DNA from: Nemophila menziesii
Lineage: Eukaryota > Streptophyta > Magnoliopsida > Boraginales > Hydrophyllaceae
Assembly: GCA_029959085.1 (NCBI GenBank)
Contig: JARWIR010000005.1
Coordinates: 1,614,501 to 1,678,500 of the forward strand
Reading direction: 5' to 3'
Length of the DNA: 64,000 nucleotides
Below the pieces are notes generated by a model. The model ran no database searches. It worked only from the letters and a program-made list of their open reading frames with translations, and was not told the DNA's origin. Positions 23,417 to 33,223 of this stretch are shown piece after piece. Every line of letters begins with the position of its first letter. The stretch's first letter is position 1. Made by a program: the position numbers and the translations under genes.

Positions 23417-23962
23417 AACCTTAAACCTTAAGCATTAATTTTCACCTTCACCTTTCCTTTAACCTTAAACTTGACCTTAGACTTAAAAATTAAAACTTAA
23501 ACCTTTAACTGACAACCTTATACCTTAACCTTCGCCTTCGCTTTCACCTTTATCTTAACCGTAACCATAATGTTAACTATAAAGTTAAACTAAACCTAAC
23601 CTTGAATTTTTCGAACCAATAAAAAAAACCTAACCTTGAATCTTAAACCATAACACTGAACCTTGAGCCTTAAACCTTAACCTTAACTTCAACTTTAACC
23701 ATATCATAACTTTATTAAACATTGAACTTTAACCCTTAACCTCAACTTTAACCTTAATCTTAACCTTAATTTTAACCAAATGAAGATTCATCGCACTGAG
23801 ATTCGACCTTAGACTTTAAATCTTATTAAACCTTAACCTTAAACCTTTAGTATTAAATCTTAAACCTTAACTTTAACCTTACCATTACCTTTAAAATTAA
23901 CCTTAACTTTAACCTTAATCTTAACCTTTACCAAAACTTTACCCTTAACCTTAAAGTCACCC
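23417..23962. repeat. Degenerate telomere-like tract (CCTTAA / ACCTTAAACCTT)n
   Basis: About 550 bases consist mostly of variants of CCTTAAA, CTTTAACC and CCTTAACC. The plant telomere unit is CCCTAAA, so this is one base off and heavily mutated. It begins shortly after the tRNA-like relic and ends before a GGGTCGATTCCCGTC motif at about 23970. It could be an interstitial telomere-like repeat or a microsatellite expanded from a retroposon tail. Confidence 0.65.
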
Positions 23963-24393
23963 ACGGAATCGGGGTCGATTCCCGTCAAGGAAACAATTTT
24001 TTTAAAATGTAATAAGACACAGGTTTTATCTAGTATTTAACTAACTAGAAGTAATATATAGTTCATATATACATATATATAACTATGACATTGAATTCAC
24101 AATTTACAGCTAAATATTTGAATAACTTACAAGTATAGTTATTTAAAAAAATGATATATAACTAAAAGATATTGAAAAAATCTACAATATTATATTATTT
24201 TACGTAAATTTTTTGTAAATTGTAATTTTGATACAAATCTAACTTTTATTTTTAAATAAGAGTATAATGTTATATTAAGATTTTTATTTTTCATCATCTT
24301 ATAAATAAAAATTGAAATGTTAAAAGAATATCGAAAACATTTTTTATAATACTTTCATAATTTGTCGCATTTTTTTTCAATTTCATATTGAAC

Positions 24394-24529
24394 GATCAGT
24401 TTCAAGTTTTGTTTAGAACTTGAAACTTTTGTTTAGAACTTTTCAAATTCTCAAGGTCATCCAGTATGAGTCTGGATCAGTTTCAAGTTTTGTTTAGAAC
24501 TTTTCAAATTCTCAAGGTCATCCAGTATG
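24394..24529. repeat. Tandem duplication of ~55 bp
   Basis: The segment from GATCAGTTTCAAGTTTTG through CAAGGTCATCCAGTATG occurs twice, at about 24394-24468 (with a 20-bp internal duplication) and 24475-24529. No coding role is evident. The surrounding 23990-25149 is AT-rich; its right end is the 3' flank of the PPR gene. Confidence 0.6.
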
Positions 24530-25149
24530 TGTCTCCACATTTATCTGCATTCTCTTGGTTTGCAGACTTTGGTTTGTTCCCGTGTTACGAACCACACATG
24601 GGATTATAGCCCAATTTATTGATCGATTCGCATGAACAAATTCGTCGATTGGTTGATTTTCATGGTGTAATCAAATGTTTGAAAAAAAAAATCTCATATA
24701 AAACATACAAAAGTTGAATTAGATTAATACAATTATACTTTATCATTGTTTTAATAACTAACTAGGGTTAACTTTGATGTTAATATTATTTGTTGATAGA
24801 AAAAAAATCAAAAAAACCACATTTCATTAGTTGAGCCCAAATGTAATAGAAATATGTTTATTCGCACTTTCCTCTATCACTTGCAACCAACACCACTAAC
24901 CTATCCAATTACTTTAACAACCATAAAATACTGCAATCGAACCTCTTCTTTTTCTTCTTAAAAGTGTTAATTCCATTACAAAAGAGAAAGATTAAAAGGT
25001 AAACGTAACATGATTATACGTCCGAAACATCCATTATCCAATCCGTATTTCTTGATTATACGTCCCATCATGTTATACACCTCACTGAAATTTATAACAT
25101 ACAGTATACTATAATACATAAACATTACCTACTTAAATCAAGAAAGAGC

Positions 25150-26604
25150 TCACTCATTCACCATTCCAGCAATTGTATTCGCTAACTCTAATTCTCCAAA
25201 TTCTTTCAAACATTCAACAACCTTGTTCACATAACACTCTCTAACCTTAATCCGTTTCTCAATCATAACCCTCACAAGATTTACACCTTCAACTAAATAA
25301 TCACCATCACAAAGCCCCACCAAAAGTGTCGAAAATATATCAGAATCAATCGTAGTTACAAAACCAGATTTCTCTAACTTATCATACAATTTAAACCCAT
25401 CTAAAAACCTTCCTTCTAAACACAACCCATTAATCACTATACTCGAAGCTACACCATCAGGCTTTAATCCTTTCCCCATCATTTTATCAAATATCAATTC
25501 CGCCTCGTTTTTTTTACCTATTCTCCAAAGAGATAACACAAGTGAGCTATAACATTCATTATGTAAACCCGTTTTATTAATCACTTTATAAACTTCATCT
25601 ACATACCCTTCTACACAAAGTCCGTTAATTAAAGTAGCTATAGTAGTTCGATTAAGGGTTAACCCGGACCCACTTATTCTATCTAAAATAGTCAACGCAT
25701 CGATTGACCGTTTTTTCTCAACGAAACCTTTAATCAAAGCTGTGTAAGTAACTACATTAGGTTTACAATCTATACTTTCTTGCTCCATTTCTGATAAAAT
25801 CTCTAATGCTTTTTCGATACTTCCGAACTTACAAATTGCATCGATAAGGCTCGTGAATATCACTACATTGATAGGACATTTGTGGGCCCGCATATCTTTA
25901 ACTAACTCACAAGCTTCGTCGATTTTTCCGATTTCACATAATCCTTTGATCATTGATACATACGTAATCATATCGGGGTATAGATCGATTAAACTCATCT
26001 CTTTCATTAACTCCATTGCTTCATTCATTTCACCTTTCTCGCAAAATAATCGAATAATTACGTTATACGCCACTGTATCTGGTCTGCAATTAAACTCCTT
26101 CATTTTCCTTAAAACCCATAATCCTAATTTAGCGTCTTTAACTTCTTTACATAAACTTAACACGATCTTAAACATTTTAACACTAATAATACCAGAATCC
26201 TCAACTTTATATGATTCGAAGACATTGTTAATGATTTTGGGGTTTTCATTGATTTTGAGGAGCTTGCAAGCTTTATTATACATATATGAGCTATGTCTGT
26301 AACTAGATTTTTGCATTCCAGCCCAGATGAAGAATCGAAGACCCATTTCAGGATTATTATCAAAAACACACTTTTTTAACACTTCATTTACACATGGTAC
26401 GTCTAATGTAGCCTTGACTTTGTACAGGTTTTTCTCAACATTTTTAGAATTATTGTTTTGTAAATGTGTTAAGAACTTTTCTGCTGCTGATGAGGATGAT
26501 ATACAAGTGGAGAATAGATTGGTTCTTTCGTAACAAACATTGGATTTTTTTGAAAGTATTGAAGGTGTAAGAAGACGTGACAACAGTGACATTTTCTCAA
26601 ACAC
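25150..26604 (-). CDS. P-class pentatricopeptide repeat protein, likely organellar
   Basis: Single intronless frame of 484 codons, usual for plant PPR genes. Translation may start at 26604 (MFEKMSLL) or at the fifth codon, 26592 (MSLLSRLLTP); the second gives a Ser/Arg-rich start typical of a mitochondrial or plastid targeting peptide. From about residue 170 onward, back-to-back 35-residue motifs are readable, for example PDTVAYNVIIRLFCEKGEMN, PDMITYVSMIKGLCEIGKID and CKPNVVTYTALIKGF. There is no E, DYW or SMR tail, so it is P class. Such proteins bind organelle RNAs and affect stability, splicing or translation; the target cannot be told from sequence. It ends MVNE with a TGA stop. It interrupts the otherwise conserved neighbour order between AUG5 and the RING gene. 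Confidence 0.93.
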   Translation of the reverse strand: MFEKMSLLSRLLTPSILSKKSNVCYERTNLFSTCISSSSAAEKFLTHLQNNNSKNVEKNLYKVKATLDVPCVNEVLKKCVFDNNPEMGLRFFIWAGMQKSSYRHSSYMYNKACKLLKINENPKIINNVFESYKVEDSGIISVKMFKIVLSLCKEVKDAKLGLWVLRKMKEFNCRPDTVAYNVIIRLFCEKGEMNEAMELMKEMSLIDLYPDMITYVSMIKGLCEIGKIDEACELVKDMRAHKCPINVVIFTSLIDAICKFGSIEKALEILSEMEQESIDCKPNVVTYTALIKGFVEKKRSIDALTILDRISGSGLTLNRTTIATLINGLCVEGYVDEVYKVINKTGLHNECYSSLVLSLWRIGKKNEAELIFDKMMGKGLKPDGVASSIVINGLCLEGRFLDGFKLYDKLEKSGFVTTIDSDIFSTLLVGLCDGDYLVEGVNLVRVMIEKRIKVRECYVNKVVECLKEFGELELANTIAGMVNE

Positions 26605-27769
26605 ACGAATGAGGTTTCAACAAGGAGAAAAAAAACAGAAAAAAATGTGAAATTTGAAGGAAAAAAAATGAATTAATATAACAGTTTGAAGGTAAGATAC
26701 AAGTGAAAAAATCAAAATCAAAATGAAGACTATGTTTTAGGTTCTACTTAGGAAAAAATGATTTTTTACCTTAAAAATGGTTTTTGGAGAATATCTTCGT
26801 GTTGATAGTGTAGCAGTGTTGTTCGGTGGAGAATGATCTCAACGCGGCGTTATGACAGTGGTTATGGGGGTTTGGATAGGACAGTGATCGTGAGGGAGTG
26901 GGTGTGAAGAAGATGAGTTGAGTTTTTAATTTTTTTTCTTAAACGTTTTTAAGGGGTTTTATTATATTTTTTGTTTTTATTTTTCTTTTAATACAGCTAA
27001 GGTTAACGAATTGGCCGAAAAGTACAAATACTCATAAACGTATGTGGGGCGCACATCACAGCTCTAGGTGTCGTCCACCCACATCTATCGTTTGTTAACA
27101 AACTTTACAAACCATCGGGTGGATCTACATACGATAGTGGTCTTCCCTACTCGTTGTCCTTTTTTCACCATCCAATAAGCACAAAAGTTCGTTTCACGAT
27201 ACACGTGTACTGGATGTAATTTACTTGGTTCGCTAATATATTCCTGCAAGACAAAAGTAAACTATCTAAACATTTCTCGTAGTTCTTACCGCCTTCACTA
27301 GCGCATGCAACTCTAGCGGATCAGTTTTTTTAATGTCATTTGTAGGCCATATTTAACACACAACTCGGCTTGAAATGTTAAATTAGCTTGACACGACACT
27401 AGGCGAGAAAAGAAGGGTTAAGTTCCAAACATTGTCAGACGATGATGAAGCATTTGAAGACGTTGATATGCCCCGAATGGTGCGAACGGATGACAAAATT
27501 CTAGAAGGACGAAAAGTTTGGCAAAATATGAAAATAACTTGGTCCATGAGTTAGGTTTTTGTTTTCTTTCCGTGAGCCTCCGCCAAATTTGAAACCTTTG
27601 GATGTTGGTCATGTTATATTGTGGTAAAGTTTGTTGGATGTAGGAATTTCCGTTTTGCTTCACAGAGATTTTTGGATGGTATTAAACTAGTTTATGATTA
27701 TGTGGGATTAGACATCCAATTTGAAACTGCGTATAAAATCATTTACCATTATCGCTGATTAAGTATGAA
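26605..27769. other. Spacer upstream of the PPR gene
   Basis: The first 300 bases probably hold the PPR leader and promoter, but no clear TATA element stands out. The rest has no supported gene. A minus-strand frame at 27418-27663 looks like chance. Confidence 0.4.
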
Positions 27770-28050
27770 TTTTAGAAGTTGACATGCAACATTACACTTC
27801 TTGTATTCTTAAGAAAATGTGTGATAAAATTGATTCAACGGTATGTATTAACCCCTAAAAAAGTCATGACACGTGATAATTATGTAAGGTTGGTAGCTAA
27901 ACCAAACTTTAATAATCCATTAGTGTCGATGCTTCATATAGAAAATTATGTACGCAAGGTTAAATATGAAGGTCTTCACCTTAATTGTTTTGAATGCGGA
28001 ATTTTTAGACACCAGGAGGATTATTGTCCCTTTAATGCCCATCAGAACTA
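27770..28050 (+). pseudogene. LINE ORF1 fragment (DUF4283-like with CCHC zinc knuckle)
   Basis: The conceptual protein switches frame once. It includes LKKMCDKID, then PLVSMLHIENYVRKVKYEGL, then a zinc knuckle CFECGIFRHQEDYC with C-x2-C-x4-H-x4-C spacing. This arrangement is typical of the nucleic-acid-binding ORF1 of plant L1-type LINEs. The stop comes just after the knuckle and no adjacent reverse transcriptase is present, so it is a broken relic. Confidence 0.7.
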
Positions 28051-29420
28051 GCAGAGTGGTAGGATTTCGTTAAAAATTAAGAGGTTGTACAATTACTACG
28101 AGGATAAATACGTAAAGTGACCACCGAAATATATAAATGGATGATACTACGATGTGTAGATGTCTTTTTTTGTTAAAAGATGTCGTGGAAGTCAGGTAGG
28201 TGGAAAGAGTATAGTTACGTGAGACTTGTTTTATGCATAATAGTCCACATGGAATAAATATATGGATGACAATTGTCAAATTTTGAATTACCAGGTTATT
28301 TTTAATGAGTTTTAAGAAAATGTAAGGTGAAAAAATTTAAAAAATATTACATAATAAATTTTGTTCGATGTGTATCGATCAATTTCATAATGTAAGTAAA
28401 ACTTTTAAATATAATATCATTGTCCCTATGAAAAACTATTACATGAATCATGTTATACAAAATTAAGTAAGAAAAAACCTACCAGAACAATTTAAGTTTA
28501 AAAGATGCTATAGTGGACCTTTAAAGTGATTTGGATCAACCACCACCAATATCATTGAGTTTGTTCACGCAAAAGAAAATCACTATGTACTGTTTATTTA
28601 GTCAAATCATTATGTCATAGTAATAAAACAAGTTGACCATAAAAAAAGGTGAAATAACAAAGCGGGCACAAGAAAAAATAAAATTGAAAAGAAGCATAAG
28701 CTTCTTAGGTGGAATTTTGGCACGATATTAAAGGCTTGGTAGACTTTTGATAATGTTTTATTTTGTTGGGGGGACCAAGTAAGGAGTATATCATTTGGAA
28801 AACAAGGGGGGCTATAAAGTTTATGTCGATTGAAACGTATAGATAGTTACGTACATTATAAAGAAAAAGCGAATAGGTAATTTTATATACTATTTATAAC
28901 CTTTGTTTCGTTGGAATTATATAGTGCGATGGTACAGAGAAAAGCACCCTTAACAAAAGAAACAATATTCTACCGTCAAAATGCTACGTATACGACCAAA
29001 ATTGTCGGTATGATAGGTAGAAATATAAAAAATAAATAGCTTAATAATGATGGGCATATTATAATTTGGGTCCCTGTTAAACAAAAACATATAAATCCGG
29101 GTCCCTGTATGTTTCTTATAGTAGTATATACTTCACGATTAAATACTGAAGTAAAGTCATCCAACAAGGAACATGTACTTTCAATTTTCAATATATAGTA
29201 GTACAAAAAAAATCATAATTATTTTAAAATTATAAAGAGACAAATAGTTATGTTAATTGGTTGGAAAAATTTCAACATAATTGTGATTTAGTATATGATT
29301 TTTTCAAATAATCCGGGGATTCTATTTTATTTTGGGTTGAGTAAACGATTAAATAAATAAAGTGAAAAAACATACCTTTTATAATTACTAATATACTAGA
29401 CTAGACTATGATTGATGTAG
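28051..29420. other. AT-rich spacer with a trace of the intronic repeat family
   Basis: No gene is supported. At about 28765-28825 a GGGGGGACCAAGTAAGGAG ... GGGGGGCTATAAAG stretch resembles the edge module of the dispersed element seen in BIG and MADS introns. Confidence 0.4.
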
Positions 29421-29884
29421 AGCCTGTTTGGGATTGATTATTTTGGAGCTAAAAGCGTTTTTTGATTAAAATTAAATTATTTGTAAAAAATATTAAAAAA
29501 TATTTTGACATCCAAAATCACTTTAAGTGACTATTTCAATAATCACTAATCTAGTGCCCGTTTGGAAGTGCTTTTTTGGAGAAGCACTTAAAAGTGCTTT
29601 TAGAATTTTAAGAGTTTTTTTGACTTTGAAAAGCACTTTTTTGAGAAGCACCAAATAGGTGCTTCTTAAAAAAAGCACTTAAAATAATTTTAGATTTCAA
29701 GATTTTTTTTAATAATTTATTTAAAATTTGAATTTTATTCTAAAAGCGCTTTTTTACTCTAAAATAAGCACTTCCAAACGGGCCCCTAGTGTTTTTCCTA
29801 AAAGTGATTTTAAGAGTCTAAAATATTGCTATAGATATAAAATCACTTTAAGTGATTATTTTGAAAAGCAATCTCAAACGGGCA
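29421..29884. mobile_element. Outer MITE of a nested pair
   Basis: The left end CCTGTTTGGGATTG pairs as an inverted repeat with the right end CAATCTCAAACGGGC. Sub-terminal AAAATCACTTTAAGTGA motifs occur on both sides, themselves palindromic. It is split by the inner element at 29557-29785, leaving about 230 bp of its own sequence. Possible GTAG flanks are too short to be a sure target-site duplication. Confidence 0.65.
29557..29785. mobile_element. Inner MITE inserted in the outer MITE
   Basis: Terminal inverted repeats are CCCGTTTGGAAGTGC on the left and GCACTTCCAAACGGG on the right, a perfect 15-bp match. The element is flanked on both sides by CTAGTG (29551-29556 and 29786-29791), an apparent target-site duplication. 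The interior has further AAAGTGCTTTT palindromes and no coding capacity. Confidence 0.75.
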
Positions 29885-30452
29885 CGTAGCTTTGTTTTTT
29901 CAACGATCCCGTTAAGATCTCCCTTGTATTAAAAAAAAAAGCATACCTTATTTAATTATATCATTTATTTTTTTTAAAATTTAAATTTAAAGTAGTAAAC
30001 TTAACAACTAGTACTACATTTCTTTTATAAGTACACTATAAGTTGTGAAGACAACATAGGAAGAGTTGTTAATAAAAAAAAAATCTATTTTTGATAAAGT
30101 GGGTTCACGAAAAATATTTAAAATACAACGTGCTTGAACGTAGCAAGGATAGTGAAGAAAACAGATTCGCCGTTTTTGAAACATAATTGGGAGGTAAGGG
30201 ATGCGATTGAAATTTCACTCGGAAACATGCAAGGTGAAAAAATATTATCGAGATTGTTTTCCTCAACCAACGATCTTTCCACCGCAAACGATCTTCCTTA
30301 TGAGTATTATGCTTAATATAAGAATCCTTATAATGTATTTCGTCACCGATCATCTTCAAAAACTTGGAGTAACATTGTGTAGGATACGTGTGATACTCCT
30401 AAACATGCAATTATTGTTTTGATGACGATACAAAAAGGTTTAGAACAAACAA

Positions 30453-30550
30453 TACTCTCCCCGTTCCATAATATGTGTCCACTTTATGAGACATATATTA
30501 TGAGACAATTATTTTTAGTAGTGTAGATAAATTTTATGACGGACAGAGTA
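30453..30550. mobile_element. Stowaway-like MITE (Tc1/mariner-type)
   Basis: Ends TACTCTCCCCGTTCCATAAT and, inverted, TACTCTGTCCGTCATAAAAT form imperfect terminal inverted repeats with TA at each boundary, as in plant Stowaway elements. Length is about 98 bp. It abuts the left side of the LINE fragment at 30553. Confidence 0.6.
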
Positions 30551-30552
30551 GA

Positions 30553-30830
30553 ATGGTATATATGGAGTTGGATCCTATGCGTAGATTGTGTGGTGATGAC
30601 TGTGAATCGAATAATCACTTATTTTTCGAATACGAGTTTGCTAAAGGCATTTGGAAGGGGATGAGAAAGTGGTTAGGTATAAAAAAAACTATTTTTAGCA
30701 CAATTAAATGTCTTAAAAGTGTAAAACCTGAGAAAATTGGAGGAAAAAATAGTGGAAAGTTGTTATGGAGGTTATAATATACCTTATTTGGTGAGCAAGA
30801 AATCATCTAGTTATGAGAGAAGTTACACCT
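30553..30830 (+). pseudogene. LINE zf-RVT fragment
   Basis: The frame contains RLCGDDCESNNHLFFEYEFA followed by KGIWKGMRKWLGI, matching the zinc-binding domain after the reverse transcriptase of plant LINEs (C-x2-C ... H-x4-C, with the last Cys changed to Tyr here). A frameshift near 30776 leads into a sequence continuing the same domain. It is a truncated, dead relic on the plus strand. Confidence 0.7.
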
Positions 30831-31719
30831 TCGATGGAGGCGACAATCAAGGAAACCAAATTCTGCACTTATTCTACTTTATTCGCTATGTATTCTCATC
30901 ATACTTTCAAAGATGATAGTAGGGGTTTAGTTATTAACCGTTGAGACTACGATCAATCTAAAAAAAAGTTTATTTTGATAATATTTACTCCCGCTTTCAT
31001 TTCTTCATATTAAACTACATGCCCAATCAGCATGCTAACTCTTTGAGTTAGCATATGAACTTCACCATATCACATCAAATTTTGAAGAGTATTCTAAGGT
31101 ATTGACTTCCATGGTGTTGAACTATCTTCCAATATCCCCAAATTTTGAAGAGCTTCCCAAGATATTGACTTTCCTAGTATAAATAATGTGGTGTTATTTA
31201 ATTTTAGGGGATATCTTAGATATTATTCTAGTATCCTTCAATACGGAAAATCACTCGCATCACACTATCATCATCCCATTTGCATCACTACCATCATTTT
31301 ATTCGTATTTCAATGAATAACTTAGATACCCATAGAGCAACCTTCAATACAAAAACATCACTTACATCACTTTTTCTTATGTTTCTTCAACGTAACATGC
31401 GTAAGTCTAACACAAATGTACGCAACTCGCTGAAACAATGAATTTTAGCTAGAAGACATTCCCAAGTCTTTACTCCCTGAAACGTAATACAATTCAACAC
31501 CTTTTTTTGGAAAACAATAACCATTACTTTTTGGTAGTGGTGATAGACTATGTTTGGAATTTATTTTGTACGATGTGTATTTTTTGTTAGAATTATATTT
31601 TTTTTATATATGTGAGTATTAAAGAAAAATTAAAGCATAATCATTTTTTAATTAGACATGTTGAAAGATTAATTGTTAGGTACTAAGATAACCTAGAGTG
31701 TTTGTCTTTGGATCATGAG

Positions 31720-32402
31720 GTTTTCAGTCGATACTGTTTGTTGCTTCTTTATTGGTTACAGGTTGTTTGATTGGTGTGGGGTTTGCAGAATCAATTTGCT
31801 GTCATATTGGGGTGGATTTGAACATAGAGGGTGTTTGCCGTTCATCTTTTATTTAAGTTCTTCTACTTCCGGTGTTACAGTAAATAGATCTTTACTTCGC
31901 CTCATCAAATGGCAGCTTTTGCTGACTGGGCAATGTTTGGTGTTTGTTGGTTTCGTTTTTCTGTTTCTTGTTTCTCCAAAGATTACTGTGATATGTTTAG
32001 TGCCACGACGCTTCTGGTTTTGTTTCCCCTTTCCACTATACTCACCCTTTTGTGTGGTGACATTTTCTCCTTCGTTTGCTTTGTTTGGGATGCAATCTAC
32101 AGAGTATAGTTATGATTTGCTATATGGTTACGTCATATCATCTTTGCGGGGTTTCCCTAGTTCGTCGATTGCGTGGTGGTCTTGTGGATTTCATGGTGGA
32201 CCGTATGTTCGTTTTGGTTCTTTACTCCTGGAAAGAGTTTGAATTCTCTCCAGTTGGGTGGTCTTCATAGCATTAGTTTTCTTGGTTTTGTTGTCTTTAT
32301 CATTTGTTTATTTTATCATTTTGAGCGTGTTATACCATCTCTTTTTATGTAATGTGTGTTATGATATCAATTTTAATTATTGTTTTAAAAAAAAAAAAAA
32401 AA
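31720..32402 (+). mobile_element. Poly(A)-tailed retroposon with 9-bp target-site duplication
   Basis: The unit ends in an A-run at 32387-32402 and is bounded by GATCATGAG at 31711-31719 and again at 32403-32411. A poly(A) tail plus exact flanking duplication is the mark of LINE-machinery retroposition. The body is T-rich and looks like the 3' end of a LINE; a retroposed transcript is the alternative. A 175-codon frame from 31715 has no recognisable domain and crosses the insertion boundary. Confidence 0.75.
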
Positions 32403-32639
32403 GATCATGAGATTGGGATTTCAAGACTCTTGTAAGTCAATATAAAAAAAATTGGAGTCTATGTGTTTTACACACAATTATGTGGAGTCCTAAGACGAAT
32501 CACGAATTCCTCAATAGGTGAAATTAAGGTATCAAGTTATTTTTTTATAACTTTATTTTGGAGACAAAACTCATAGTACAAGTACAAAAGAAAATTAAAA
32601 TTAAAAAAGAAAAAACAAAAACTTTGTATAATTTCTTGA

Positions 32640-32738
32640 GTACAATCCAAAAAAAGCAAACGATCTCGGATTTCTAGGCGATTGTCTCTGCCCATGCTAT
32701 CTACTCTATCTCTGTAGTTTCTACATAGTTTTCATCAA
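32640..32738 (+). other. Probable 5' non-coding exon of the RING gene
   Basis: A pyrimidine-rich leader (CTACTCTATCTCTGTAG) ends at a good donor, CAA|GTAAGG (32739). An acceptor TTTTACAG at 33165-33172 lies 51 bases before the start codon. A 5' UTR intron of 434 bp is inferred; the start of the exon is not defined. Confidence 0.5.
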
Positions 32739-33223
32739 GTAAGGTACTTTTCTCTCCTTTTCTCATCATTCACAACATATTTTCCACTTTATTTACTATT
32801 TTTTCAAAAACATAAAATAAATTAATTTCTCCAACGGGTTTTTGATTAACTGAATTTCCCTTAATTTAGTATTGGGTATCTAAATTTATGATCATTGATA
32901 TCTATAAAGTTCCTCGCTCTATCTCAAAGAAATTCTTTTATCTTTCTCTAATTTATCTCTGATTATGTAATCGGTAAGTATTTGTTAGTTAAATTAATAA
33001 ATTTATTGGTTTTCGGAACCACTCTAACCTCGCAGATGACTAATTTATGAATTTGAGCTACACCTTCGAGTGATGCATTTTGACTATGCGTTATTGGCAA
33101 GTTATCTTAATTTTTTTAATTCTATTTATATTATTCATCTAGTTTTATACTTTTAAGTTTCTAATTTTACAGGTAATGTATTTATATTCTTGAACTCAAA
33201 AACTGTAAATCTTTATCACTACT

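Noticed and set aside
31715..32242. 175-codon plus frame
   Set aside because: It crosses the boundary of the poly(A) retroposon, is rich in Phe, Cys and Ser from T-rich DNA and matches no family I know.
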